Of a stretch of 64,000 bases of DNA, positions 17,768 to 29,066 are shown in pieces. A program made the translations under genes and the position numbers. Origin of the DNA: Kytococcus sedentarius DSM 20547. Its GTDB lineage: Bacteria; Actinomycetota; Actinomycetes; Actinomycetales; Dermatophilaceae. Location: NCBI RefSeq assembly GCF_000023925.1, contig NC_013169.1:1364001-1428000 (forward strand), given 5' to 3'. The notes below the pieces were generated by a model. The model saw only the letters and a list, made by a program, of their open reading frames with translations. It made no database searches and was not told where the DNA came from. How positions within the stretch are numbered: the stretch's first letter is position 1; every line of letters begins with the position of its first letter.

Positions 17768-18505
17768 TCAGTCCGACCAGCGGAAGACGCGCGTGGCCAG
17801 AAGGCCGCCGAGTACCGCCCACGCGGCCAGCACCGCCAGGGCGCCGAGGTCCCACTGCCCGTGGGCCAGCGCCGCCCGCAGGCCGTCACCCAGGGCGCCC
17901 GATGGGGTGAGCCGCACCAGCTGCGCCCAGGGCTCACCGAACCGCTCGCTGGGCAACAGGCTGCCCAGGGCGAGGAAGACCACCCACAGCAGGTTGGCCA
18001 CCGCCAGCACCGCCTCGGCCCGCAGCCGACCGCCCACGAGGACGGCCAGCACCACGAACGCAGCGGCGCCCAGGACCCCCACCGCCAGCGCCGGCGCCAT
18101 GCCGACGAGCTCCGGCCGCCAGCCCAGCAGCAGGCCCACCGCGCCGAGCACCACCACCTGCAGGGTGATCACGGCCAGCACGGCCAGCACCCGGCCGGCG
18201 ACGAGGCCACTGGTGCCCAAAGGGGTCGTGCCGAAGAGACGCAGCACCCCGTAGCGGCGGTCGAAGGCCAATGAGATCGCCTGACCGGTGAAGGCCGTGG
18301 ACATGATGGCCAGGGCGAGGACGCCCGGAACGGCCAGGTCGATCCGCTCGCCCTCGCCGAGCGACGGGTAGGTCGTGAAGGCCAGGGCCAGCAGGGCGAG
18401 CAGGGGCAGGGCGAGCGAGACGAGCAGCTGCTCGCCGTTGCGGAGCAGCACTCCGGTCTCGTAGCGGCCCTGGGCCAGCACGCGCTGGGTGGGGGAGGTG
18501 CTCAC
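17768..18505 (-). CDS. ABC transporter permease (ABC-2 type)
   Basis: This 245-residue membrane protein has six predicted helices, the usual layout of ABC-2 export permeases. The start GTG (18505) overlaps the ATPase stop by GTGA, so the pair is one transporter. The segment FDRRYGVLRLFGTTPLG after helix 2 is typical of the cytoplasmic coupling loop. In actinobacteria this pair usually sits between ctaA and the suf operon, but the substrate is not known. The 71-base gap to ctaA contains the ctaA promoter. Confidence 0.88.
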   Translation of the reverse strand: MSTSPTQRVLAQGRYETGVLLRNGEQLLVSLALPLLALLALAFTTYPSLGEGERIDLAVPGVLALAIMSTAFTGQAISLAFDRRYGVLRLFGTTPLGTSGLVAGRVLAVLAVITLQVVVLGAVGLLLGWRPELVGMAPALAVGVLGAAAFVVLAVLVGGRLRAEAVLAVANLLWVVFLALGSLLPSERFGEPWAQLVRLTPSGALGDGLRAALAHGQWDLGALAVLAAWAVLGGLLATRVFRWSD

Positions 18506-19227
18506 CGGACCCCCTCCCGGCCGGTGAGGGAGAAGAAGCGCTCCTCCAGAGTGGTTCCCGCGGCGACCTCGGCGGGGGTTCCCTGGGCCAGGCAGCGGCC
18601 GTCGTCGATGACGACGACGTGGTCGGCCAGGCGCTCGGCCTCCTCGAAGTTGTGGGTGGTCACCACCACGGCCGTGCCCTCCTGCGCGATGCGGCGCACG
18701 ACTTCCCAGACGTCCAAGCGGCTGTGGGGGTCGAGGCCGGCCGTCGGCTCGTCCAGGAACGTGACCTCGGGACGGGCCACCAGTGCGGCGGCCAGCGCGA
18801 CGCGCTGCCTCTGGCCGCCGGAGAGGCGGCGGATGATGCGGCGGTCGTAGGCCTGGATCCCGAGGCGCTTCCACAGGTCCCGCCACGGCCGCGGGTTCGG
18901 GTAGAGCCGCGAGAGGTGGGCCAGCAGGACCGAGGGGCGCACGCCGGTGGGCAGTCCTCCGTCCTGCAGGGCCACCGAGACCCGTGCCCGGTGGGCGGCG
19001 GTCGACCGCCACGGCTCGGCACCGAGCACCCGGACGCTCCCGGAGGCGGCCGGCAGCAGCCCCATCGACGCCTCCACCATCGTGGACTTGCCCGCGCCGT
19101 TGCGCCCGAGCACGCAGGTGACCGCGCCGGCGGGCGCGTGGAAGGTCAGCCCGTCCAGTGCCCGGACGTCGCCGCGCAGCAGGCGCACGTCGTCGAAGCG
19201 GACCGCGGGGGAGGAGGGGGTGGACAC
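18502..19227 (-). CDS. ABC transporter ATP-binding protein
   Basis: This 241-residue ATPase shows Walker A GRNGAGKST, the signature RLSGGQRQRVALA, Walker B V-T-F-L-D-E-P-T-A-G-L-D and H-loop VTTHNFEEAERLA. The GTG at 19227 (V-S-T-P-S-S-P-A) is preferred because TAGGGT ends 7 bases upstream and no ribosome site exists, implying a leaderless mRNA; the open frame continues to 19302 but would cross the sufR promoter. It is divergent from sufR and coupled to the permease. Confidence 0.9.
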   Translation of the reverse strand: MSTPSSPAVRFDDVRLLRGDVRALDGLTFHAPAGAVTCVLGRNGAGKSTMVEASMGLLPAASGSVRVLGAEPWRSTAAHRARVSVALQDGGLPTGVRPSVLLAHLSRLYPNPRPWRDLWKRLGIQAYDRRIIRRLSGGQRQRVALAAALVARPEVTFLDEPTAGLDPHSRLDVWEVVRRIAQEGTAVVVTTHNFEEAERLADHVVVIDDGRCLAQGTPAEVAAGTTLEERFFSLTGREGVR

Positions 19228-19234
19228 GGGGAGC

Positions 19235-19240
19235 ACCCTA
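19235..19240 (-). promoter_or_regulatory. -10 box of a leaderless ABC-transporter promoter
   Basis: Minus-strand TAGGGT ends 7 bases before the GTG at 19227. Confidence 0.5.
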
Positions 19241-19308
19241 CTTCGGGTGACGCGTCGCCCGAATCCGGGTGAGGCAGGCCTACCTTGGACGGGAATCATC
19301 AATTAGCG

Positions 19309-19320
19309 CACACTGTTGTG
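19309..19320 (+). promoter_or_regulatory. Candidate SufR operator
   Basis: CACACTGTTGTG is a short dyad (CACA/TGTG) located 6 bases before the sufR ATG. Mycobacterial SufR is reported to bind ACACT/TGTGA-type palindromes at its own promoter, and the half-sites here are similar though the spacing is shorter. The assignment is by resemblance and position only. Confidence 0.4.
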
Positions 19321-19326
19321 GTGTTT

Positions 19327-20043
19327 ATGAGCGAGCAGGCGAGGACCACCCGGGACCGGGTCCGCTCTGCCGTCTCGCAGGACGGTCCCATCACCGCCCG
19401 GGAGCTCTCGGAGCAGCTGGACCTGACCCCGGCAGCGGTGCGCCGTCACCTGGACGCCCTGGCCGCCGAGGGCACGATCACCGAGCACGAGCCCACCGTC
19501 ACCGCGGGCCACCGCGGGCGGGGCCGCCCCGCCCGGGCCTGGGTCCTGTCCGACGAGGGACAGGCCACCCTGCCGACCGCCTACGATGCGGTCGCGCTGG
19601 AGGTCCTCACCTTCCTGGAGCAGACCCAGGGGCCGCAGGCGGTGGAGCAGTACGCCCGGGACCGGGCCCGCCGCCTGGTCAGCCAGTACGCCGAGCAGGT
19701 GGAGCGCGCCGGAGACGACCCCCTGGACCGTGCGGCCGCCCTCTCGTCGGCGCTGCGCCAAGACGGGTTCGCCTCGTCCGTGCGCGAGGTGCCGCAGGTG
19801 CGAGGCCTGCAGCTCTGCCAGGGGCACTGCCCCGTGCAAAACGTGGCCGAGGCATTCCCCACGCTGTGCGAGGCGGAGGCCGACGCCTTCTCCGAGCTGC
19901 TGGGCGTGCACGTCCAGCGCCTGCAGACCCTGCCGGCCGGCGGGCACGTCTGCACCACCTTCGTCCCTGCGGCCACGGTCACCGACCGCCCGCAGGTGTC
20001 CGACACGACCACCCACCCCACCACCGAGGAGAGGTCACGATGA
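19327..20043 (+). CDS. sufR: SufR-type iron-sulfur transcriptional regulator
   Basis: This 238-residue protein has an N-terminal winged helix-turn-helix ([20 protein letters not shown]) followed by the G-R-G-R-P-A wing. The C-terminal half carries Cys residues suited to an Fe-S cluster: L-C-Q-G-H-C, then T-L-C-E-A, then H-V-C-T-T. SufR proteins repress suf when cluster-loaded. It is the first gene of the suf operon and overlaps sufB by ATGA, so it is probably autoregulated. The ATG at 19327 is preferred over the upstream ATG at 19285, which would place the operator-like dyad inside the gene. Confidence 0.88.
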   Translation: MSEQARTTRDRVRSAVSQDGPITARELSEQLDLTPAAVRRHLDALAAEGTITEHEPTVTAGHRGRGRPARAWVLSDEGQATLPTAYDAVALEVLTFLEQTQGPQAVEQYARDRARRLVSQYAEQVERAGDDPLDRAAALSSALRQDGFASSVREVPQVRGLQLCQGHCPVQNVAEAFPTLCEAEADAFSELLGVHVQRLQTLPAGGHVCTTFVPAATVTDRPQVSDTTTHPTTEERSR

Positions 20044-21491
20044 CCACGACGGCCAATGGCACCCCCAGCGGCGCCTCCCACATCGAGGAGCTGAACCCGG
20101 GCCTCAAGGACCTGGGCCGCTACGAGTACGGATGGCACGACAGCGACGACGCCGGAGCGACCGCCCAGCGCGGCCTGTCCGAGGCCGTGGTGGAGGACAT
20201 CACCACCCGCAAGGGCGAGCCGGAGTGGATGCGCACCATGCGCCTCAAGGCCCTCAAGCTGTTCGACCGCAAGCCGATGCCCCACTGGGGCTCGGACCTC
20301 TCGGACATCGACTTCCAGAACATCAAGTACTTCGTGAAGTCCACCGAGAAGCAGGCCACCAGCTGGGACGAGCTGCCCCAGGACATCAAGGACACCTACG
20401 ACAAGCTGGGTATCCCCGAGGCCGAGAAGCAGCGCCTCATCGCCGGGGTCGCGGCCCAGTACGAGTCCGAGGTGGTCTACCACCAGATCCGTGAGGACCT
20501 GGAGGAGAAGGGCGTCATCTTCGTCGACACCGACACCGCCCTGCGCGAGCACGAGGACCTGTTCCGCGAGCACTTCGGCAGCGTCATCCCCTCCGGTGAC
20601 AACAAGTTCTCCGCACTGAACACCGCGGTGTGGTCCGGTGGCTCCTTCATCTACGTGCCGCCGGGCGTCCACGTGGACATCCCGCTGCAGGCCTACTTCC
20701 GCATCAACACCGAGAACATGGGCCAGTTCGAGCGCACCCTCATCATCGCCGACGAGGGCTCCTCGGTGCACTACGTCGAGGGCTGCACCGCGCCGATCTA
20801 CCAGTCGGACTCGCTGCACAGCGCCGTCGTGGAGATCATCGTCAAGAAGAACGCCAAGGTGCGCTACACGACCATCCAGAACTGGTCGAACAACGTGTAC
20901 AACCTGGTCACCAAGCGCGCGACCTGCGCCGAGGGCGCCACCATGGAGTGGATCGACGGCAACATCGGCTCCAAGGTGACGATGAAGTACCCGGCCGTCT
21001 TCCTGATGGGGGAGCACGCCAACGGCGAGACCCTCTCGGTCGCCTTCGCCGGGGAGGGCCAGCACCAGGACGCCGGCGCCAAGATGGTGCACAACGCCCC
21101 GCACACCACCAGCTCCATCGTGAGCAAGTCGGTGGCCCGTGGTGGCGGCCGCACCTCCTACCGCGGCCTGGTGCAGGTCGCCGAGGGCGCGTACGGCTCG
21201 AGGTCGTCGGTGGTCTGCGACGCCCTGTTGGTGGACCAGATCTCCCGCAGCGACACCTACCCCTACGTCGACATCCGCGAGGACGACGTGCAGATGGGGC
21301 ACGAGGCCACGGTCTCCAAGGTGTCCGAGGACCAGATGTTCTACCTGATGTCCCGCGGTGTCTCCGAGACCGAGGCCATGGCCATGATCGTGCGCGGGTT
21401 CGTCGAGCCCATCGCCCGTGAGCTGCCGATGGAGTACGCCCTGGAACTGAACCGCCTGATCGAGCTGCAGATGGAAGGAGCCGTCGGCTGA
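20040..21491 (+). CDS. sufB: Fe-S cluster assembly protein SufB
   Basis: This 483-residue scaffold protein of the SufBCD complex is highly conserved: [42 protein letters not shown] and the C-terminal [13 protein letters not shown]. It builds Fe-S clusters on a beta-helix core with SufC and SufD. The start overlaps the sufR stop (ATGA) with GAGAGG upstream, and the stop overlaps the sufD start. No intein interrupts it, unlike some mycobacterial homologues. Confidence 0.97.
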   Translation: MTTTANGTPSGASHIEELNPGLKDLGRYEYGWHDSDDAGATAQRGLSEAVVEDITTRKGEPEWMRTMRLKALKLFDRKPMPHWGSDLSDIDFQNIKYFVKSTEKQATSWDELPQDIKDTYDKLGIPEAEKQRLIAGVAAQYESEVVYHQIREDLEEKGVIFVDTDTALREHEDLFREHFGSVIPSGDNKFSALNTAVWSGGSFIYVPPGVHVDIPLQAYFRINTENMGQFERTLIIADEGSSVHYVEGCTAPIYQSDSLHSAVVEIIVKKNAKVRYTTIQNWSNNVYNLVTKRATCAEGATMEWIDGNIGSKVTMKYPAVFLMGEHANGETLSVAFAGEGQHQDAGAKMVHNAPHTTSSIVSKSVARGGGRTSYRGLVQVAEGAYGSRSSVVCDALLVDQISRSDTYPYVDIREDDVQMGHEATVSKVSEDQMFYLMSRGVSETEAMAMIVRGFVEPIARELPMEYALELNRLIELQMEGAVG

Positions 21492-22780
21492 TGTCGCTGC
21501 TCAGCAAGACCGACGAGAACACGCAGGGCGCTCCCGCCGGCCGCCTGGCCCCAGCCGCCACGCACACCGACCCGGCCGCGCAGCTGGGCACCCCGGCGAA
21601 GGACGAGTCCCGGGCCAAGCGCCTCCGGTCCGAGGACCCGGCGGACTTCCCCGTGCCCACCGGGCGCGAGGAGGAGTGGCGCTTCACGCCGCTGGACCGC
21701 CTCGGCTCCCTGTTGACCGAGCGCGCCACGGACACCGCCGGTGACCACCCGGCCACGACCTGGGACATCACGGACACCCAGTACGTGGTGACCCCGCTGG
21801 CTCCCGGCCAGGCGCCCCGCGGCACCGTGCTGGTGCCCGAGGACCGCGCGGCAGTGGTGGCCTCGGCCGGGTGCGAGGAGGCGCTCCACGTGCAGATCCC
21901 GGCGGACACCGAGCTCGACGAGCCGCTGGTGGTCCGCGTGACCGGCCACGGCGCTGGTCGCCGCTCGAACGCCCACGTGGTGATCGAGGCCGGGACCCAC
22001 AGCCGCGCCCTGGTGATCCTGCAGCACACCGGGTCCGCCGAGCACGGCGAGAACGTCGAGATCCTGGCCGGCGACGGCTCGCAGCTCACCGTCGTCTCGC
22101 TGCAGGAGTGGCAGGACGATGCGGTGCACACCGGCCAGCACGAGGCCCGCATCGGCCGAGACGCGACCTTCCGCCACATCGTGGTCACCCTCGGTGGTGA
22201 CCTGGTGCGCCTGAACACCAACGTCTCCTACGACGGCCCCGGCGGCTCGGCCAACCTCTTCGGCGTGTACTTCGCCGATGCGGGGCAGCACCAGGAGCAC
22301 CGCGTGTTCGTCGACCACAACGCGCCGAAGTGCCACTCGGACGTCCTGTACAAGGGCGCTCTCCAGGGCGAGACGGCCCGGACCGTGTGGGTGGGTGACG
22401 TGCTCATCCGCGCCGAGGCCGAGGGCACCGACACCTACGAGATGAACCGCAACCTCGTCCTGACCGACGGGGCGCGGGCCGACTCGGTGCCGAACCTCGA
22501 GATCGAGACCGGCGAGATCGAGGGCGCGGGCCACGCCAGCGCCACCGGCCGCTTCGACGACGAGCAGCTGTTCTACCTGATGGCGCGGGGCATCCCCGAG
22601 TCCGAGGCCCGCCGCCTGGTCGTGCGCGGCTTCTTCGCCGACATCGTGGGCCGCATCGGCGTGCCCGAGGTCACCGACCGCATCATGCGGGCGATCGAGG
22701 TGGAGCTGGGCTTCGAGCCGGCCGACGCCGAGGAGCTCCAGGCGCTGGAGGCCGGGTCCGAGCACGAGGCGATCGTCTGA
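21491..22780 (+). CDS. sufD: Fe-S cluster assembly protein SufD
   Basis: This 429-residue protein is the SufB partner in the SufBC2D scaffold. It has the parallel beta-helix core and the family tail [20 protein letters not shown]. The N-terminal region ([16 protein letters not shown]) is the typical SufD W-R-x-T/Y-T-P-L motif. It overlaps sufB and the Rieske gene by one base each (TGATG), so it is translationally coupled. Confidence 0.95.
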   Translation: MSLLSKTDENTQGAPAGRLAPAATHTDPAAQLGTPAKDESRAKRLRSEDPADFPVPTGREEEWRFTPLDRLGSLLTERATDTAGDHPATTWDITDTQYVVTPLAPGQAPRGTVLVPEDRAAVVASAGCEEALHVQIPADTELDEPLVVRVTGHGAGRRSNAHVVIEAGTHSRALVILQHTGSAEHGENVEILAGDGSQLTVVSLQEWQDDAVHTGQHEARIGRDATFRHIVVTLGGDLVRLNTNVSYDGPGGSANLFGVYFADAGQHQEHRVFVDHNAPKCHSDVLYKGALQGETARTVWVGDVLIRAEAEGTDTYEMNRNLVLTDGARADSVPNLEIETGEIEGAGHASATGRFDDEQLFYLMARGIPESEARRLVVRGFFADIVGRIGVPEVTDRIMRAIEVELGFEPADAEELQALEAGSEHEAIV

Positions 22781-23148
22781 TGGCGTCGACCCCCGCCGGG
22801 ACGCCCGCCACCGGCTCCATCCCCCAGGGGCAGGCGGAGGAGTTCCTCGTCGGCACCGTCGACGAGCTCCCCGCCGTCGGGGGAGCGGTCGTCGAGCTCG
22901 GCGGCCGCCGGGTGGCCGTGGTGCGCGACTCCTCGGGCCGCATCCACGCCATCGACGACACCTGCACCCACGCCAACGTGTCGTTGGCCGAGGGGGAGGT
23001 GACCGGCGACACCATCGAGTGCTGGTTGCACGGCTCGGAGTTCGACCTGAACGACGGGTACCCGCTGAGCCTCCCGGCCACCCAGCCGGTCGCGGTGCAC
23101 ACGGTGCGCCTCGACGGCCCCTCGATCTACGTCACCCTCGCGGACTGA
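22780..23148 (+). CDS. Rieske [2Fe-2S] ferredoxin-like protein of the suf operon
   Basis: This 122-residue protein carries the Rieske ligands C-T-H-A-N (near residue 66) and C-W-L-H-G-S (near residue 84), which bind a [2Fe-2S] cluster through two Cys and two His. It resembles the ferredoxin component of aromatic ring dioxygenases. A copy between sufD and sufC is common in actinobacteria, so it probably serves as electron donor or carrier during cluster assembly; that role is inferred. Start ATG 22780 overlaps the sufD stop. Confidence 0.9.
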   Translation: MASTPAGTPATGSIPQGQAEEFLVGTVDELPAVGGAVVELGGRRVAVVRDSSGRIHAIDDTCTHANVSLAEGEVTGDTIECWLHGSEFDLNDGYPLSLPATQPVAVHTVRLDGPSIYVTLAD

Positions 23149-23180
23149 CTCCGCGACCCACATCTGAGAGAAGGACACAC

Positions 23181-25269
<2,089 letters not shown>

Positions 25270-25270
<1 letters not shown>

Positions 25271-25761
25271 TGGACCTGTACGCCGAGATCATCCTCGACC
25301 ACTCCAAGAACCCGCAGAACGCCGGGCTCCGGGAGCCGTACGAGGCCGAGGTGCACCACGTGAACACCTCCTGTGGCGATGAGGTGACGGTCCGGGTGCA
25401 CGTGGACACCAGCACCGAGCCGCCCCGCATCGTCGACGTCTCCTACGACGCGATGGGGTGCAGCATCTCCACCGCGTCGACCTCGGTGATGACCGAGGAG
25501 ACCATCGGGCACGACGCCACCGAGGTGGCCGGGAGCCTGGCGGAGATGAGGAAGATGCTCACCTCGCGCGGCCAGTACGGCGGCGACGAGGAGCTCATCG
25601 GCGACGGCGTCGCCTTCGCCGGGGTGTCCCAGTACCCGGCGCGCGTGAAGTGCGCGCTGCTGGGCTGGACCGCCCTGACCGACGCCCTCGCCCGCGCCGG
25701 GGTGGACATCACCGGCTCGAAGCAGGACAGTGAAGTACCGACGAACGGAGCACAGGCATGA
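25270..25761 (+). CDS. sufU: Sulfurtransferase / scaffold SufU
   Basis: This 163-residue SufU has the three zinc-ligating Cys of the family (N-T-S-C-G-D-E-V, M-G-C-S-I-S, V-K-C-A-L-L-G-W) and the L-Y-x-E-I-I-L-D-H-x-x-x-P start. SufU accepts persulfide from SufS through zinc-dependent ligand exchange and hands it to SufBCD. It overlaps the sufS stop by one base and sufT by ATGA. Confidence 0.95.
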
Positions 25762-26084
25762 CCACGCAGACAGCTGCAGCCAGCACGGAGGACGTCACCG
25801 AGGCCCTGCGTGACGTCGTCGACCCCGAGCTCGGGATCAACGTCGTCGACCTGGGTCTGGTCTACGGCACCACCGTCGAGGAGGACGGCAGCGCCGTCAT
25901 CGACATGACCCTGACCTCCCCGGCGTGCCCGCTGACGGACGTCATCGAGGACCAGATCGCCGGCGTGCTCGAGGGCATGGTGACCCAGCACGTCATCAAC
26001 TGGGTCTGGATGCCGCCGTGGGGTCCGGACAAGATCACCGACGACGGCCGCGACCAGCTGCGGGCGCTGGGCTTCAACATCTGA
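25758..26084 (+). CDS. SufT-like metal-sulfur cluster assembly factor (MIP18/DUF59)
   Basis: This 108-residue MIP18-family protein carries A-L-R-D-V-V-D-P-E-L-G-I-N-V-V-D-L-G-L-V-Y and the conserved Cys in L-T-S-P-A-C-P-L. Members (SufT, PaaD-like) help mature Fe-S proteins. It is the last suf gene, coupled to sufU by ATGA, and followed by a strong terminator. Confidence 0.93.
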   Translation: MTTQTAAASTEDVTEALRDVVDPELGINVVDLGLVYGTTVEEDGSAVIDMTLTSPACPLTDVIEDQIAGVLEGMVTQHVINWVWMPPWGPDKITDDGRDQLRALGFNI

Positions 26085-26114
26085 GCCCCGCCCCGCCCGG
26101 CGCGCACCAACGAG

Positions 26115-26153
26115 CGAGGGCCCGGACTCCCACCAGGGGAGTCCGGGCCCTCG
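26115..26153 (+). terminator. Terminator of the suf operon
   Basis: A 17-base perfect stem, CGAGGGCCCGGACTCCC with its complement, and a 5-base loop begins 31 bases after the sufT stop. It also faces the convergent symporter gene and may work in both directions. Confidence 0.85.
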
Positions 26154-26175
26154 CCGTGTGCGGGGGAGGGGATCG

Positions 26176-27615
26176 TCAGGTCGTGACGGGCTGCCGGGTC
26201 GAGGGCTCCTCGATGCCGGCGGCGTCGCCGGGGGCCTGCTCGGCCTGCTCGGTCACGCTCTCGTCCACGTAGGGCAGCTCACCCCGCGGCGCCTCGTAGA
26301 GGGCGCGGTCCAGGATGCCCTCGCGCTTGGCCACGATGGTGGGCACCAGCGTCTGCCCGGCCACGTTCACCGCAGTGCGCCCCATGTCCAGGATGGGGTC
26401 GACGGCCAGCAGCAGACCGACACCCTCCAGCGGCAGGCCCAGGGTCGACAGGGTGAGCGTCAGCATCACCAGCGCACCGGTGAGTCCGGCGGTGGCGGCC
26501 GAGCCCAGCACCGAGACCACCACGATCAGCAGGTAGTCGGTGATCCCGAGCTCCAGCCCGAAGAACTGCGCCACGAAGATCGCCGAGACGGCCGGGTAGA
26601 TCGCCGCGCAGCCGTCCATCTTGGTGGTCGCGCCGAAGGGGATGGCGAACGACGCGTAGCCGGACGGCACGCCGAGGTTTCGCTCGGTGACGCGCTGCGT
26701 CAGCGGCATCGTTCCCAGGGAGGAGCGGGAGACGAAGGCCAGCTGGATGGCGGGCCACGCCCCGGAGAACCACTGCCGCACCGAGAGCCCGTGGGCCTTC
26801 AGCACAGCGGGGTAGAGGCCGAACAGCACCAGCGCCAGACCTGCGTAGACGGTGAGCACGAAGATGCCCAGGCTGCCCATGGTGGTCCAGCCGTAGGTGG
26901 CCACGGCGCGGCCGATCAGGCCGGCGGTGCCGATGGGGGCCAGCAGGATGACCCACCAGAGGATCTTCTGCACGATCGCCAGGGCCGACTGGCTGAAGCC
27001 CAGGAAGGGCTCGGCCTCCTTGCCCACCTTGATGGCGGCAATACCGAACGCGATGGCGATGACGACGATCTGAAGGGCGTTGAAGCTCAGCGACACCGCG
27101 CCGCCCTCACCCGCCTTGGCGGAGAGGCCCAGGATGTTGGTGGGCACCAGCCCGGTGAGGAAGTCCAGCCAGGAGCCGCCACCGTCGGGGGCGGCCGCCG
27201 CATCGGGCGAGACGGACGTGTTCGCCCCCGGACGGGTGACCACGGAGAGAACGATGCCGATGGTCACCGAGACCAGCGCGGTGATCCCGAACCAGATGAG
27301 GGTCTGGCCCGCGAGGCGCGCCGCGTTGCCGAGGTCGCGCAGGTTGGCGATGGAGGCCACGACGGCCAGGAAGATCAGCGGCGGGACCAGCGCCTTCAGC
27401 ATCGTGATGAAGGTGGTGCCGACGATGGTGAGGGTCTCGGTGAGCCAGTTCGGGTTCTCGGCGTCGCCACCGAGGGTCCGGGCGACGGCGCCGAGGGCGA
27501 CACCCACCACGAGGCCGAGCAGGATCTGCATCCCGAAGGACGGCAGCCAGCGGCGCTTGCTGGGGGTCTGGGCCGAGCGGCTCTCGACCGTGGTGGTCGA
27601 GGAGGAGGCGGACAT
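26176..27615 (-). CDS. Dicarboxylate/amino acid:cation symporter (DAACS family)
   Basis: This 479-residue membrane transporter has the glutamate/dicarboxylate fold. Re-entrant loop 1 shows S-R-S-S-L-G-T-M-P. The TM7 motif region is A-T-T-K-M-D-G, and the C-terminal substrate region D-P-I-L-D-M-G-R-T-A-V-N-V-A-G. The Arg in D-M-G-R-T would contact a dicarboxylate or acidic amino acid substrate; whether the natural substrate is succinate/fumarate, glutamate or serine cannot be settled here. The C-terminal tail is long and acidic. AAAGGAAA precedes the ATG at 27615. Confidence 0.9.
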   Translation of the reverse strand: MSASSSTTTVESRSAQTPSKRRWLPSFGMQILLGLVVGVALGAVARTLGGDAENPNWLTETLTIVGTTFITMLKALVPPLIFLAVVASIANLRDLGNAARLAGQTLIWFGITALVSVTIGIVLSVVTRPGANTSVSPDAAAAPDGGGSWLDFLTGLVPTNILGLSAKAGEGGAVSLSFNALQIVVIAIAFGIAAIKVGKEAEPFLGFSQSALAIVQKILWWVILLAPIGTAGLIGRAVATYGWTTMGSLGIFVLTVYAGLALVLFGLYPAVLKAHGLSVRQWFSGAWPAIQLAFVSRSSLGTMPLTQRVTERNLGVPSGYASFAIPFGATTKMDGCAAIYPAVSAIFVAQFFGLELGITDYLLIVVVSVLGSAATAGLTGALVMLTLTLSTLGLPLEGVGLLLAVDPILDMGRTAVNVAGQTLVPTIVAKREGILDRALYEAPRGELPYVDESVTEQAEQAPGDAAGIEEPSTRQPVTT

Positions 27616-27775
27616 GGGTTTCCTTTCACGCGACAGGCCCCGCCACGCAGGGCGGCAGGGGAGTCAGGGTCTGATGGGGGGAGCGCGGCAGGGCGCGGGG
27701 GAGCGGCCGGTCAGGCGCTCAACATCGCGTGGCGCACACGCGCCCCAGGTCCACGTGCAGACGGCGCGTCAGGAC

Positions 27776-27807
27776 TTGGGACATGACTTAATCTTATGCC
27801 TGTCCAA
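27776..27807. promoter_or_regulatory. Dyad with -10 box upstream of the symporter
   Basis: TTGGGACA and TGTCCAA form inverted half-sites around an unusually A/T-rich core that contains, on the minus strand, TAAGAT (27791-27796). This looks like a promoter -10 covered by a repressor site; the leader would be about 170 bases. The rest of the 27616-27936 gap holds no gene. Confidence 0.4.
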
Positions 27808-27886
27808 ACCTCGCGTGCGCCTCTGGGTCGTGTGCCATCGACCACACTGGCCGGGCGACCGGGCGACGGGACCATCTCCGGACGCG

Positions 27887-27923
27887 CCACCGCCCCCACC
27901 GGCGGGGCCGATGGGGGCGGTGG
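27887..27923 (-). terminator. Terminator of the metalloprotease gene
   Basis: CCACCGCCCCC pairs with GGGGGCGGTGG around a 15-base loop that itself contains a short GC helix, starting 14 bases beyond the metalloprotease stop on the minus strand. Confidence 0.7.
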
Positions 27924-27936
27924 TGAGCCAGCCGCG

Positions 27937-28896
27937 TCAGAGGTTCTCGGCGCGGAAGGTGTCACAGGCTGTGGCGGACCCGCCGTTGTAACCCTCCATG
28001 AACCACTTCTGGCGCTGCTCGGAGGTGCCGTGCGTGAACGCGTCCGGGTTCACGCCGCGCCCGCTGCGCTCCTGGATGTTGTCGTCACCCACGGCCGCCG
28101 CGGCCTCGAGGGCGTCGTTGATCTGCTCCTCGGTGACCTTCTGGATCAGCGGCGTGCCCTGGGAGTCGGTGGTGCCGTCGGCGTTCGCCACCCACACACC
28201 GGCCAGGCAGTCAGCCATGAGCTCGACCTTCACCGCGCCGGACTCGGGGCCCTTCGGGTCCTTCTGGGACTCGCCGAGGTAGCCCAGGATGTTCTGCACG
28301 TGGTGTCCGTACTCGTGGGCCACGATGTACATCTGGGCCAGGTTGGTGTTGTCCGCGCCGAACTGGTCCAGCTGGTCGAAGAACGCCGGGTCGATGAAGA
28401 TCTGCTCGTCCGCGGGGCAGTAGAAGGGGCCCACCTGGTTGGAGGCCGTGCCGCAGGCGCTCTGCGTCTGGCCGCTGTAGATGACGGTGGTCGACTTGCG
28501 GTACTCCTGGGAGGGGTTGGTCACCTCCGGTAGGGCCTGCTCCCAGTACTGCTGCACCGAGTTGACCGTGCCGATCACGCGGCAGTCGGTGTGCTCGTTG
28601 GCGTCCGCACCGGTCTTGCAGTGCGAGAAGTCGCCGTTGCCGCCACCGAACGATCCGGTGTCGCCCTCGGCCTGCGTGCTGCCGCCGCCGAAGCCCCACG
28701 GGCTGTCCTGCTGCTGCCCACCGCCCTGCTGGCCACCCTCGTCACCGCCGCCTCCCAGCATCTGGAAGAGCAGGTAGGCCACGATCAGCAGCAGGCCACC
28801 ACCTCCGCCGCCCACCGCAGCGCCGCGGCCGAGGCCGCCACCGCCCCCGCCGGAGACCTGCGAGGTGTCCAGTCGTGCGTTGTCGTTGAAGGTCAT
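27937..28896 (-). CDS. YpfJ-type neutral zinc metalloprotease, membrane anchored
   Basis: This 319-residue protein belongs to the putative neutral zinc metallopeptidases. Zinc-site motif H-E-Y-G-H-H is near residue 195 and a downstream acidic ligand region V-E-L-M-A-D follows. One transmembrane segment (L-L-L-I-V-A-Y-L-L-F) sits near residue 40 between glycine-rich stretches, so the catalytic domain probably lies outside the membrane. Several Cys (H-C-K-T, D-C-R-V, A-C-G-T, Y-C-P-A) could form disulphides. The ATG at 28896 is chosen with AGGAA upstream; the open frame extends further through tandem repeat DNA that is probably untranslated. Confidence 0.9.
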   Translation of the reverse strand: MTFNDNARLDTSQVSGGGGGGLGRGAAVGGGGGGLLLIVAYLLFQMLGGGGDEGGQQGGGQQQDSPWGFGGGSTQAEGDTGSFGGGNGDFSHCKTGADANEHTDCRVIGTVNSVQQYWEQALPEVTNPSQEYRKSTTVIYSGQTQSACGTASNQVGPFYCPADEQIFIDPAFFDQLDQFGADNTNLAQMYIVAHEYGHHVQNILGYLGESQKDPKGPESGAVKVELMADCLAGVWVANADGTTDSQGTPLIQKVTEEQINDALEAAAAVGDDNIQERSGRGVNPDAFTHGTSEQRQKWFMEGYNGGSATACDTFRAENL

Positions 28897-28920
28897 GTGG
28901 TGCGTTCCTGACTGCTCGTG

Positions 28921-28994
28921 CGGCCGTGTCGGCGCCAGCGTAGCCCGCAGCGGCCGTGTCGGCGCCAGCGTAGCCCGCAGCGGCCGTGTCGGCG
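28921..28994. repeat. 30-bp tandem repeat, about 2.5 copies
   Basis: Two identical 30-base units (28921-28950, 28951-28980) and a partial third, beginning CGGCCGTGTCGGCG. On the minus strand each full unit contains TACGCT, a TANNNT -10 form, placed 41 and 71 bases before the metalloprotease ATG. There are no spacers, so it is not a CRISPR array. Confidence 0.85.
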
Positions 28995-29066
28995 GGCAGA
29001 TTGCGCTGGTGGGTGCAACCATGCCTCAACGCCCCGGAGCGCCCGGGCCCAGCGCAAGGAGTTCAC

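Noticed and set aside
28921-28994. CRISPR-like array
   Set aside because: Units are adjacent without spacers, only 2.5 copies, and no cas genes lie anywhere in the window.
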